A DNA stretch of 17,523 bases, taken from assembly GCA_018780025.1 (NCBI GenBank), contig JADMKH010000030.1, positions 1 to 17,523 on the forward strand, given 5' to 3'. The stretch is from Thiobacillus sp. GTDB taxonomy: Bacteria; Pseudomonadota; Gammaproteobacteria; Burkholderiales; Thiobacillaceae. The translations under genes were made by a program, and so were the position numbers. Each line of letters begins with the position of its first letter. The first letter of the stretch is position 1. The notes beneath the pieces are model-generated. The model did not search any database and had not been told where the DNA came from. It was given only the letters and a program-made list of their open reading frames with translations. This document shows positions 1 to 7,032 of this stretch, in pieces.

Positions 1-1240
1 CGAGCCCGAATTCGGTGTCGTTGACCATGCGGATCACCTCGGCTGCGTCGGAAAAACGGATCAGCGGCGCCACCGGGCCGAAGGTCTCGTCGCGGCAGAT
101 TTTCATCTCGGCTGAACACTGGCTCAGCACCGTGGGCTGGAAGAACTGCCCGCCCAGCGCGTGGCGCGCGCCGCCGGTCAGCAGCTTGGCGCCGTGAGCA
201 AGCGCATCCGCGATATGCGATTCCACCTTTTCGAGCGCAGCAGGATTGATCAGCGGGCCGATTTCTGCGCCAGGCTCAAAGCCGTTGCCCACGTGTAGCT
301 GTGCAACCGCGGCAGAAAACTGCGTGGCGAAGGCATCGAAGATCACGTCATGCACGAACACGCGGTTGGCGCACACGCAGGTCTGCCCGCTGTTGCGGTA
401 TTTACTGGCGACCGCACCTGCCACCGCCGCGTCGAGATCGGCGTCGTCGAACACGATGAAGGGCGCGTTGCCGCCGAGTTCGAGCGACACATGCTTGAGC
501 GTGGACGCGCATTGGGCGAGCAGCTGCTTGCCCACCGCAGTCGAGCCGGTGAACGAAACCTTGCGCACCAGTGGGTGCGCGGTCAGCACGCCGCCAATGG
601 TTGAAGCGTCGCCGGTGACCACATTCAGCACCCCCGGCGGCAACCCCGCGCGTTGCGCCAGTTCGGCCAGCGCCAGCGCAGTGAACGGCGTTTGCGACGC
701 CGGCTTCGCCACCACCGTGCAGCCGGCGGCGAGCGCCGCGCCGGCTTTTCTCGTCAGCATCGCGGCGGGAAAATTCCACGGCGTGATCAGCGCCGCCACG
801 CCGACGGGTTGCTTCAGCGTGAGCATGCGCCGGTCTGCCCACGGCGACGGCACCACGTCGCCATACACCCGCCGCGCCTCCTCGGCGAACCACTCGATGA
901 AGCTCGCCGCGTATTCGATTTCGCCACGCGCTTCAAGAAGCGGCTTGCCCTGTTCGGACACCATGATGGTGGCGAGATCATCGCGGTGCGCGAGGATCAG
1001 ATCGAACCAGCGGCGTAACAGCTGCGCGCGGATTTTGGCGGGGGTAGCGCGCCAGCCGGAAAAGGCCGCGTGCGCGGCTTCGATCGCGCGGGTGGTGTCT
1101 GCGGCCGTGCAGCGCGGCGCATGGCCGACGAGACCGCCGTTCGCCGGGTTGCGTACTTCGAACGTTGCGCCGCCGAAGTCTTGCCAATCGCCCCCGATCA
1201 GCGCCTGTTGTCTGAATAGTGCAGGATCAGTAAGTTTCAC
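1..1240 (-). CDS. gabD: Succinate-semialdehyde dehydrogenase (NADP+), 3'-truncated by window edge
   Basis: This enzyme oxidises succinate semialdehyde to succinate, the last step of GABA breakdown, in the cytoplasm. The reverse-strand reading gives 413 residues starting KLTDPALF and running into the left edge. About 70 C-terminal residues are missing against the roughly 480-residue family norm. The catalytic glutamate lies in SLELGGNAPF (Glu254) and the catalytic cysteine in YRNSGQTCVCANR (Cys288), the same numbers as in E. coli GabD. The second cysteine two residues later is typical of the SSADH branch and supports this call over generic aldehyde dehydrogenase. The start is GTG at 1240: an in-frame TAG lies three codons upstream and no ATG occurs until deep inside the protein. 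A weak AGGA lies about 11 nt upstream. The substrate assignment rests on motif and N-terminal resemblance. A related semialdehyde dehydrogenase (for example glutarate semialdehyde) remains possible. Confidence 0.9.
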   Translation of the reverse strand, partial: MKLTDPALFRQQALIGGDWQDFGGATFEVRNPANGGLVGHAPRCTAADTTRAIEAAHAAFSGWRATPAKIRAQLLRRWFDLILAHRDDLATIMVSEQGKPLLEARGEIEYAASFIEWFAEEARRVYGDVVPSPWADRRMLTLKQPVGVAALITPWNFPAAMLTRKAGAALAAGCTVVAKPASQTPFTALALAELAQRAGLPPGVLNVVTGDASTIGGVLTAHPLVRKVSFTGSTAVGKQLLAQCASTLKHVSLELGGNAPFIVFDDADLDAAVAGAVASKYRNSGQTCVCANRVFVHDVIFDAFATQFSAAVAQLHVGNGFEPGAEIGPLINPAALEKVESHIADALAHGAKLLTGGARHALGGQFFQPTVLSQCSAEMKICRDETFGPVAPLIRFSDAAEVIRMVNDTEFGL

Positions 1241-1290
1241 AAGAGGCTACATCCTGAGGCCGGAGTTAAACGAACATATGGTGATTGAGT

Positions 1291-1323
1291 GTGCCACAAA
1301 AGGCATGGCGCCTTTTGTGGCAC
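1291..1323. repeat. 14-bp perfect inverted repeat between divergent genes
   Basis: The arm GTGCCACAAAAGGC (1291-1304) is matched perfectly by its reverse complement at 1310-1323, with a 5-nt spacer. The repeat lies between gabD (reverse) and the lipoprotein pair (forward), so no gene ends here that would need a terminator, and no T-run follows the stem. It could be an operator, a transcript leader hairpin or a small dispersed repeat. The sequence alone does not decide. Confidence 0.6.
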
Positions 1324-1446
1324 CGAGGAACGACGCCTGAGCCCTATAGTCGCGCACGCTACCAGCCTGCGCAGACCAGCCCGGCTTTCTGACATAATTC
1401 CTTGCCGATTCGAGTCGGCATCATCACGTTAACCAGGGAGAATGCT

Positions 1447-1878
1447 TTGATAAAAACAATGATGTTGTTATCCAGTGTTGCATTGATGGCATTGACCTCC
1501 GGCTGTGCGGTCAATCGGGCCACGGCTAACGTGGATAACCCGGCAGCGCTTAATGGCTTGAAAACCATGTACGTCAGCAAGCTGGAGCCAGATGGCAGGG
1601 GCATCAATGTGCTGATTGCTGACAAGCTTCGCACGCGTGGCTACACCGTCGCAACTGGCACTGAAAAGCCACTTGATGTGGACGCCCTGGTTACATACAA
1701 GGACAAATGGATGTGGGATATCACCATGTATATGCTGGAATTGACGATTACGATACGCGATCCTAAAAATGATTTTCCGTTGGCCAGTGGAAACTCCTTT
1801 CACACCTCTCTGACGCGAAAGTCTCCAACCGAAATGGTGGATGAAGTTGTCGATAACATTTTTAAACAGGGAAAATAA
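1447..1878 (+). CDS. Small predicted lipoprotein (first of pair)
   Basis: The 143-residue protein is an exported lipoprotein of unknown function. The chosen start is TTG at 1447: AGGGAG at 1435-1440 is 6 nt upstream. An upstream in-frame ATG at 1402 would put about 15 non-signal-like residues ahead, and the ATG at 1459 is too far from the ribosome site. With this start the N-terminus is short and basic (MIKTMML), followed by a hydrophobic stretch and the lipobox LTSGC, with Cys20 as the lipidated residue. The mature part has no motif I can assign with confidence. A Trp- and Tyr-rich stretch, KDKWMWDITMYMLELTI, is followed by a HTSLTRKSP segment. The Asp directly after the Cys that would favour inner-membrane retention is absent (Cys-Ala-Val), so outer-membrane targeting is plausible. 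It lies 2 bp from the next lipoprotein gene, so the two are probably co-transcribed. Confidence 0.8.
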   Translation: MIKTMMLLSSVALMALTSGCAVNRATANVDNPAALNGLKTMYVSKLEPDGRGINVLIADKLRTRGYTVATGTEKPLDVDALVTYKDKWMWDITMYMLELTITIRDPKNDFPLASGNSFHTSLTRKSPTEMVDEVVDNIFKQGK

Positions 1879-1880
1879 TC

Positions 1881-2420
1881 ATGAAGACACTCATCCAGCG
1901 CATTTCTCTAATCGTTGCAAGCCTGGCCGTGCTTAACCTCGCAGGTTGTGCAAGCCCCGCAAGTCACGAAGGCATGACGCCGCAAAATTTGACCGTAAGT
2001 AAAAAACACCCCTATAGCATTTCGGTGGAAACCAAAGGCGGGAGCGAAACCGGTGCAATGGACAGCTCCAATATTTCCAACGCTGACCTTAAAGCAGCCA
2101 TAGAAAGCTCGATCGTTAAATCCAGTCTGTTCAAGAACATTGTGCAAGGAAAAAGTGGAGACTATGAACTGACGGTGAGCGTGACGGAAATATCCAAGCC
2201 GCTGTTTGGCTTGAGCTTTAAGGTTGATCTGGAGACGGCCTGGTCACTGGTAAAGAAATCCGATAACACCATCGCAATGAGGAAGGTGATTAAGAGCACG
2301 CATACGGCCACGATGAGTGATGCGGTCGTGGCCGTGACCCGCTTGCGTCTGGCAGTTGAGGGCGCGGCACAGGAAAACATTACCCAGGGTCTCAAAGCCA
2401 TTTCCGAGTTGGGCCTGTAG
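1881..2420 (+). CDS. Small predicted lipoprotein (second of pair)
   Basis: The 179-residue protein is a predicted lipoprotein of unknown function. It starts with a basic n-region (MKTLIQR), has a hydrophobic segment, and a lipobox LNLAGC with Cys23 as the lipidated residue. A ribosome site AGGGA (1868-1872) lies 8 nt before the ATG, inside the end of the preceding gene, and only 2 bp separate the two genes. The mature domain alternates polar and beta-prone stretches (YELTVSVTEIS, GLSFKVDLETAW) and ends in a predicted helix containing RLRLAVEGAAQENI. A periplasmic alpha/beta domain is likely, but I cannot name a family. The tandem arrangement suggests the two lipoproteins act together, perhaps at the cell envelope. 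That is inference only. Confidence 0.85.
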   Translation: MKTLIQRISLIVASLAVLNLAGCASPASHEGMTPQNLTVSKKHPYSISVETKGGSETGAMDSSNISNADLKAAIESSIVKSSLFKNIVQGKSGDYELTVSVTEISKPLFGLSFKVDLETAWSLVKKSDNTIAMRKVIKSTHTATMSDAVVAVTRLRLAVEGAAQENITQGLKAISELGL

Positions 2421-2449
2421 CGGATCGAATAACTTGCATTGCGCAAGTG

Positions 2450-2483
2450 GGCGCAACACCCCGTACCCAATGGGTGTTGCGCC
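2450..2483 (+). terminator. Hairpin downstream of lipoprotein pair
   Basis: GGCGCAACACCC (2450-2461) pairs perfectly with GGGTGTTGCGCC (2472-2483) around a 10-nt loop, 30 nt after the stop of the second lipoprotein gene. The position fits a transcription terminator, but no T-run follows, so it may act by Rho or only protect the 3' end of the messenger. Confidence 0.5.
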
Positions 2484-2571
2484 TCAAATGCTAGCGTTGG
2501 GTTTCGTCAGCCAGCGTTTCAAGCAGATTAGATAATGGGGTCACCCATTAGCCGACTAGCCGACCTTGAGC

Positions 2572-2756
2572 CCCAATTTAGGCGTCATTGCTTTATGCAC
2601 ACTATTGATCCGGCACGCATTAAACAGGATTGCATGTGTAGGTCGGCAATACTTTGCCGACAGCCCGCAGCGTGCGTCGGCAAAGTATTGCCGACCTACT
2701 CCCTCTCTCGGATAAATGATGCCGGATCAATAGCCAACGTTGAATCTCAAATTGGG
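2572..2756. repeat. Nested palindromic (REP/MITE-like) element in 348-bp gap
   Basis: This fills most of the gene-free stretch 2421-2768. The core is a 24-bp perfect inverted repeat (2638-2661 and 2676-2699) around a 14-nt loop, with arms beginning GTAGGTCGGCAATAC. Outside it is a second perfect inverted repeat, CTATTGATCCGGCA (2602-2615) against TGCCGGATCAATAG (2720-2733). Farther out, CCCAATTT (2572-2579) matches AAATTGGG (2749-2756). Three concentric inverted repeats suggest an inserted non-coding element, such as a REP-like hairpin within a small mobile element. A GTAGGTCGG hairpin resembles dispersed palindromes common in proteobacterial genomes. No transposase is encoded. A second copy is not present in this window. 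Confidence 0.65.
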
Positions 2757-2768
2757 ACAATTTTGCTT

Positions 2769-3530
2769 TTAAATGTATCCACAATTATATTGATGGAGGC
2801 TTTTCCCAACTCTCCAACCAAACTGTTTAAATGCACCGATTGCTTCCATATTTCTCTTGTCACATTTCGGTCCAAACCAAATTTCTGGAACGACAATCCA
2901 CAGCTGTTTTTTATCTCTGTCCTCTAGGAAAACATGTTCGATGTAAGGAACGATCAAACCTTTGGTGACTCGCGTTTGTATCTGTTTTGAGGGGGTGTTG
3001 ACTACTAGTCGAACTTCCTGTTCTTCCGCAAAGGCGAGGTTTTTGATTCTCAGTAGTTCACCGTTGAGACACTCCAAAGGTTTCGGATTGTCATCAATAG
3101 CTTTCATGAAAGCCATATAATCGCCTTCACTATCCCTGTGCATTTTTAATAATGCTTCTATCTGCTCTTCGTGTCGGATGACCAGATCGCTAACAAAATC
3201 CTCATGGTCTTTGTAGATGCAAGTAACCAATGATGCGAATCTGGACTTCTCATGTCTTAACAAGAATTTCTCATCAAAGCCAATGGCAGCGCCGCGTCCG
3301 TCATCTCCATATGCTCTCCATTGGCTAAGAACTTGGGGAGAGCGAGAGAGGGAAAAGACGCAATGATGCCTTGAAAAATTGTGGCTGTTGAATGCCTCGT
3401 CAAGCGCATGTTCGAGTTCCTGCCGGTCATTTAAGTAGCGACAATCGCTAGCCCAAACTTTGCCTGAACTGATAATGCTGTTTAGTCCTGCGATGCTCGT
3501 ATAGTGATACAAGATTGTTTTTTCGCTCAT
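2769..3530 (-). CDS. DUF2971-type protein
   Basis: The 253-residue soluble protein resembles the DUF2971 family. It opens with LYHYTSIAGLNSIISSGKVW, then a LNDRQELEHA segment, then FSLSRSPQVLSQWRAYGDDG and GAAIGF, and later an acidic EEQEVRLVV stretch. This order is typical of the family. The opening H-Y-T and the late E-x-x-V-R are reminiscent of ADP-ribosyltransferase-like folds, but I cannot confirm that. The role is unknown; members are frequent in accessory regions. The ATG at 3530 has only a weak GAG-type ribosome site about 8 nt upstream. Codon use is visibly AT-richer than both neighbours, and the gene is bounded on one side by the nested palindrome. Both features suggest horizontal acquisition. 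No partner gene is on the same strand close enough to form an obvious defence operon. Confidence 0.75.
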   Translation of the reverse strand: MSEKTILYHYTSIAGLNSIISSGKVWASDCRYLNDRQELEHALDEAFNSHNFSRHHCVFSLSRSPQVLSQWRAYGDDGRGAAIGFDEKFLLRHEKSRFASLVTCIYKDHEDFVSDLVIRHEEQIEALLKMHRDSEGDYMAFMKAIDDNPKPLECLNGELLRIKNLAFAEEQEVRLVVNTPSKQIQTRVTKGLIVPYIEHVFLEDRDKKQLWIVVPEIWFGPKCDKRNMEAIGAFKQFGWRVGKSLHQYNCGYI

Positions 3531-3589
3531 TTATTGAGCTCACTTATTAGAACTGGGATAAGGGAACTTGTGATGTTAAAGCGCCAATT

Positions 3590-3943
3590 TCAGGGTTCGT
3601 AATCAGCGACTAGCGCCTCAAGAAAACCGATCAGCGCCTGCCCCGGCGTGTCGCTCACAGGCAAATGCCGCACCGTAATCCCGCGCGCCTCGCACGCGGC
3701 AACATCAACCACGGCAGGGCCGGTGACGATAACCCGAATGAGTTTGTGCAGTTGGCCGATGGCATCGGCGTCGATCTGGGTGGCGTGGGTAATCGCGGTG
3801 CTGGCCCAGAACAGGCGCGGCACCAGATCGGCGGCTTCAGTGAACGGATATTCGCTCCAGTTGTGCTCGAAGTTGGGGATGGGCAGATCGTCCGCGGTGA
3901 AGGCGGCGCGGTCGAGGAAAACGACGCGTTCCTTGAGGCTCAC
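3590..3943 (-). CDS. Half-length D-2-hydroxyacid dehydrogenase-like protein
   Basis: The 117-residue protein matches only the N-terminal, substrate-binding half of glycerate dehydrogenase (HprA)-type D-2-hydroxyacid dehydrogenases. It has ERVVFLDRAAF at the start, NFEHNWSEYPFTEAADLVPR, and then a LIRVIVTGPAVVDVAAC and ARGITVRHLPVSDTP stretch. These correspond to the family's 'TGxxxVD... GI.V.N' region. It stops (TGA at 3590-3592) before the NAD-binding Rossmann motif and before the catalytic Arg, Glu and His. It cannot work as a complete dehydrogenase. The start is GTG at 3943, overlapping the garR stop as GTGA, so it is translationally coupled. The frame is intact with no internal stop. It may be a truncated remnant or a small accessory domain retained in the operon. 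The stop lies about 60 nt from the AT-rich DUF2971 block, which could have removed its other half. Confidence 0.7.
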   Translation of the reverse strand: MSLKERVVFLDRAAFTADDLPIPNFEHNWSEYPFTEAADLVPRLFWASTAITHATQIDADAIGQLHKLIRVIVTGPAVVDVAACEARGITVRHLPVSDTPGQALIGFLEALVADYEP

Positions 3944-4818
3944 TTGGCGTCGCCCACCAGCCGCTCCAAGGCGCGCATGATCGCCGACGAATCGAGTTCG
4001 CTGTCGCCTGCGCCCATCAGCGCGTTCATCTGCTGCGCGATCAGCGCGGCGCCGGGTAACGGCGTGGCGGTTTCCTGCGCGTTGTCCATGACGATGGCCA
4101 TGTCCTTGTGGTGCAGTTTGACCTTGAAGCCGGGCTTGTAGTTGGAGTCGAGCATGCGCTGGCCGTGGACTTCGAGGATGCGGCTGCCGGCGAATCCGCC
4201 GAGCAGCGCTTCGCGCATCTTGACCGGGTCGACGCCGTTGCGGCGCGCCAGCAGGATGGCTTCGGCGACGCCTTCGAAGGTGAGGCCGACGACGATCTGG
4301 TTGCAGCATTTGACGACCTGACCGGCGCCGTGGCCGCCGACGTGGACGATGTTTTTGCCGAGCACTTCAAACAGCGGGCGCACTTTCTCGAAAATGGGCG
4401 CTTCGCCGCCGACCATGATCGACAGCGTGCCTTCGCGTGCGCCGGTTTCGCCCCCGGACACCGGGGCGTCGAGCATGTGCACGCCGCGTTCGGCGAGCGA
4501 TGCGGCGATGCGGCGGGTGGCGGCCGGCGCCACGGTGCTCATGTCGACGATGGTGTGGCCGGGCCTGGCGCCATGGACGAGGCCGCGGTCGCCGAAGATG
4601 ATCTGTTCGACGTCGGTGGTGTCGGAAACAACGGTGAACGTGATGTCGGACTCGGCGGCGACTTCGGATGGTGTGCCCTTGCCGAGCGCGCCGGCCACGA
4701 GCATGGGTTCGAGGCGGTCGAAGCGACGGCCGTAGACGAATAATTGATGCCCGGCGCGGAGCAGGTTCTCCGCCATCGGGCGACCCATGATGCCACTGCC
4801 GATAAATCCGATTTTCAT
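3940..4818 (-). CDS. garR: Beta-hydroxyacid dehydrogenase, 2-hydroxy-3-oxopropionate reductase type
   Basis: The 292-residue cytoplasmic NAD(P)-dependent enzyme probably reduces tartronate semialdehyde to glycerate. It has the glycine-rich nucleotide-binding start GFIGSGIMGRPMAENL (residues 4-19) and the family substrate loop DAPVSGGETGAREGTL (117-132). The catalytic lysine is Lys170 in GAGQVVKCCNQ. A late KDMAIVMDNA helix is also typical. Length is normal for GarR/GlxR. 3-Hydroxyisobutyrate dehydrogenase is the main alternative. The HKD segment and SGGETGA favour GarR. The ATG at 4818 overlaps the stop of the upstream permease gene by 4 nt (ATGA), with AGGG 8 nt before it. The stop overlaps the GTG of the short dehydrogenase-like gene. 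All three are therefore one transcript, which points to uptake or export and reduction of a small hydroxy or oxo acid. Confidence 0.85.
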   Translation of the reverse strand: MKIGFIGSGIMGRPMAENLLRAGHQLFVYGRRFDRLEPMLVAGALGKGTPSEVAAESDITFTVVSDTTDVEQIIFGDRGLVHGARPGHTIVDMSTVAPAATRRIAASLAERGVHMLDAPVSGGETGAREGTLSIMVGGEAPIFEKVRPLFEVLGKNIVHVGGHGAGQVVKCCNQIVVGLTFEGVAEAILLARRNGVDPVKMREALLGGFAGSRILEVHGQRMLDSNYKPGFKVKLHHKDMAIVMDNAQETATPLPGAALIAQQMNALMGAGDSELDSSAIMRALERLVGDAK

Positions 4819-5771
4819 GATGCCAACCCTTTAACCACAACAAGCCAGAATGGCAGCGTAACCAATCCCACCAGCGTTGACCAGCCCATAATGAGTCCCG
4901 CCAGCCGGGTGTCCAACCCAAAGCGGTCGGCCAGTGCGATGACCATGACCATGGTCGGCATCGCGGCTTCCAGTACGCCCGCTTCGCCGGGTTCGGTCAG
5001 CGTGCCCGGCCACGCCAGCGCAATGCCCAGCGCCAGCAGCGGCATCAATGCCAGCTTGATGGTCAGGGCGACAAACACCGCTTTTTGCGGACGCAGATCG
5101 TGCCAGGGAATGGTCAGGCCCAGCACGAACAGCATCAGCGGAATGGTCGGGCTGCCGGCCCAGTGCGCGGCCTCGATCAGCGGGTCGAGCGGCAGGCCGG
5201 ACAGATTGACCGCCAGCCCGGCGGCAAAGCCCCACACCGGTGGCAGCCGCAGCCACATCGACAGGAACGAGGCGTGCTCGGTGTGTTGCCCGCAGCGGAA
5301 AGCGATCCACACGCCGAGCGACCACACCAGCGGGGTGGTGGCGAGCATGTCGGCGAAGAAGGGATAGCGTGCGCCCGATTCGCCATATACCGTGGTGAGG
5401 AAGGGGTAGCCAAAAAACAGCACGTTGCCGAAGCCCGCGGCCAGCATGATCGAGCCGCGTGCGGGATTGGAGAGGCCGTGCCCGAGCGGTGTGGCAAACA
5501 GCACGAATGCAGACAAGCCCAGGCCGAACAGCGTGGCCAGGCCCAGAATCAGCGGCACCTGCAACAGGCTGAGGTCGACGGTGGCGGCCGCGCCCGCTGC
5601 AAAAAACAGCATGGGAGCGAAGAAGTTAAGCACCAGCCGGTTGATTTCACCGCGTAGCCCGACGATGGAAATCCCGCTTTGCCAACGCGGCCAGATGCCG
5701 CCCGCCGCAATCAGCAAAGCCAGGGGCAGCAAGGTTTTCAGCAGCAGTTGCTGGGCAAGATCGGGGGGCAT
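4815..5771 (-). CDS. AEC-family permease (auxin efflux carrier type)
   Basis: The 318-residue inner-membrane transporter has about ten hydrophobic segments spread over its full length, the usual size of bacterial AEC carriers (TC 2.A.69). Recognisable family stretches are NRLVLNFFAPMLFF in an early helix, a central GFGNVLFFGYPF, and TIPLMLFVLGLTI in the second half. Bacterial members carry dicarboxylates such as malonate or malate; the substrate here is not readable from the sequence. It is first in a three-gene unit with garR and the short dehydrogenase-like gene, joined by a 4-nt overlap. That suggests the cargo is a hydroxy or oxo acid related to the garR reaction. The ATG at 5771 has no clear ribosome site, so a slightly different start is possible. 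A terminator hairpin immediately upstream (5826-5864) separates it from pbpG. Confidence 0.85.
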   Translation of the reverse strand: MPPDLAQQLLLKTLLPLALLIAAGGIWPRWQSGISIVGLRGEINRLVLNFFAPMLFFAAGAAATVDLSLLQVPLILGLATLFGLGLSAFVLFATPLGHGLSNPARGSIMLAAGFGNVLFFGYPFLTTVYGESGARYPFFADMLATTPLVWSLGVWIAFRCGQHTEHASFLSMWLRLPPVWGFAAGLAVNLSGLPLDPLIEAAHWAGSPTIPLMLFVLGLTIPWHDLRPQKAVFVALTIKLALMPLLALGIALAWPGTLTEPGEAGVLEAAMPTMVMVIALADRFGLDTRLAGLIMGWSTLVGLVTLPFWLVVVKGLAS

Positions 5772-5825
5772 GAATGGAGGTTCAGGCAGGCAGGGTATTC
5801 ATCATAACGCCGTCGCCAGACGTTC

Positions 5826-5864
5826 AAAGCAATCGCGCTCCTGACGGAGCGCGATTGCTTTTTT
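5826..5864. terminator. Strong hairpin terminator between pbpG and the permease unit
   Basis: A 16-bp perfect stem (5826-5841 with 5846-5861) around a TGAC loop lies 32 nt past the pbpG stop. Read on the forward strand, six T follow. On the reverse strand only three T follow the stem, but the AAA/TTT ends make it near-symmetric. It should end pbpG transcripts before the permease gene starts. Confidence 0.8.
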
Positions 5865-5895
5865 ATGCCTGGCGTGTGAAACGACTGCCAGTCGA

Positions 5896-6864
5896 TCAGG
5901 TGCGCGAAGCGGGGATAAAGCGGGACTCGGACTCGTGCAGTTGTGCGGATTCCAGCCATTGTTTGATCAGGGCCGCATCGCCGGCACGGCGATTGGTGCC
6001 TTTTGCGTCGAGCAATACGATGATGACATTGCGCTCGGCCACTTGCGCTTGCATCACCAGGCAATGCCCGGCTTCGTTGATGAAGCCGGTTTTCGACAGA
6101 CCAACGTGCCAGTCATCGGCACGGGTGAAACGGTTGGTGTTGTTGAAGGCCACCTGGCGATATTGCACGGTCCGGTTGTTTTTCTTCTTCAGCACCACGC
6201 GTTGGGTGCCCAGGGTGTAGTTGCCGGTGGTGCTGATATGGCGTATTTCGGGGTAATTCTGATAGGCGTACTCGACGAGCCTGGAGAGATCGAGCGCCGT
6301 CGAGACGTTGTCGCTCGATAAACCGGTGGGTTCGACATAGACGGTGTTGTTCATGTGCAATGCGCGCGCCATGCGATTCATGTTGGCGACAAAGCGGTCG
6401 AGGCCGCCTTTCGTGGTGCGGCCCAAGGCGTGTGCTGCGCGGTTGTCGGAAGCGATCAGCGCCAGATGCAGCAACTGGCCACGTGTGTAGCTTGAGCCGA
6501 TGGCCAGACGGGAACCGGTGCCCTTGAGCGTGTCGCGGTCGTCAGAGGTGATCGTGATGCGTTCATCAAGCGGCTCGCCGGCATCCAGCACTAGTATTGC
6601 TGTCATCAGTTTGGTGATAGAAGCAATGGGTGTTTGCAAGGCGGCATTTTTTGCCATGAGGGCTTTCCCGGTGGCCTGGTCGAATACCAGGACCGATTGC
6701 GCACTGAGCTCCGGCATGGCGGCATAGTCGAGCGTCGGCTGCGGCGCGGACATCGTCGCGCTCATCCGGGTACTCAGCTGCAGATTAGCGCGGTCATCCA
6801 ATGCGGCCACGCTCGTGTGGACACACACTAAAATCAATCCGGTCAATACAGCGTTCATCTTCAT
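5896..6864 (-). CDS. pbpG: D-alanyl-D-alanine endopeptidase, PBP7 type
   Basis: The 322-residue periplasmic low-molecular-weight penicillin-binding protein cleaves D-Ala-meso-DAP cross-links in peptidoglycan. All three serine-peptidase motifs are present: SITK (Ser82 nucleophile, Lys85), SDN (139-141) and KTG (258-260). Spacing and length fit PbpG/DacD-type S11 peptidases; absence of the long C-terminal domain of PBP5 favours PBP7. The start chosen is ATG at 6864, giving a signal peptide MKMNAVLTGLILVCVHTSVA with probable cleavage near Ala20-Ala21. An ATG 17 codons upstream remains open but would put a charged, histidine-containing segment ahead of the signal sequence. The ribosome site is weak for either. 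It is transcribed alone: divergent from the kinase gene and closed by the hairpin at 5826-5864. Confidence 0.9.
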   Translation of the reverse strand: MKMNAVLTGLILVCVHTSVAALDDRANLQLSTRMSATMSAPQPTLDYAAMPELSAQSVLVFDQATGKALMAKNAALQTPIASITKLMTAILVLDAGEPLDERITITSDDRDTLKGTGSRLAIGSSYTRGQLLHLALIASDNRAAHALGRTTKGGLDRFVANMNRMARALHMNNTVYVEPTGLSSDNVSTALDLSRLVEYAYQNYPEIRHISTTGNYTLGTQRVVLKKKNNRTVQYRQVAFNNTNRFTRADDWHVGLSKTGFINEAGHCLVMQAQVAERNVIIVLLDAKGTNRRAGDAALIKQWLESAQLHESESRFIPASRT

Positions 6865-6994
6865 GGGCTTTAATCTTGAATGGTCAATAAATGCAACGGC
6901 ATGAACAGGGTACAACGGCCATGCTAGCGAAAACTTGAAAACAACAGTTCTGGCTTAAATAGGTGTCGAAAATCCAACTATAGGCCGCACCGGA

Positions 6995-7022
6995 TTGACT
7001 GTTTACCAAAAATCATTATATA
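6995..7022 (+). promoter_or_regulatory. Possible sigma70 promoter for the kinase gene
   Basis: TTGACT (6995-7000) is followed 16 nt later by TATATA (7017-7022), in the 168-bp gap between divergent pbpG and the kinase gene. The match is five of six and four of six. Transcription would begin only a few bases before the ATG at 7033, so either the message is nearly leaderless or translation starts at the in-frame ATG at 7075. The same AT box reads TATAAT on the other strand, but I see no good -35 for it. Confidence 0.3.
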
Positions 7023-7032
7023 TGGCAATGAC

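Noticed and set aside
246..1340. 364-residue forward open frame
   Set aside because: It is antisense to gabD, whose catalytic motifs are unmistakable on the reverse strand. The composition is Ser/Ala/Arg-rich shadow sequence.
2535..2927. 130-residue forward open frame
   Set aside because: It runs through the palindromic element and antisense to the DUF2971 gene, with no ribosome site or recognisable motif.
3944..4309. 5' extension of the half-length dehydrogenase frame (239-residue reading)
   Set aside because: The upstream part is low-complexity Arg-rich sequence lying over garR in another frame. The real start is the GTG overlapping the garR stop.
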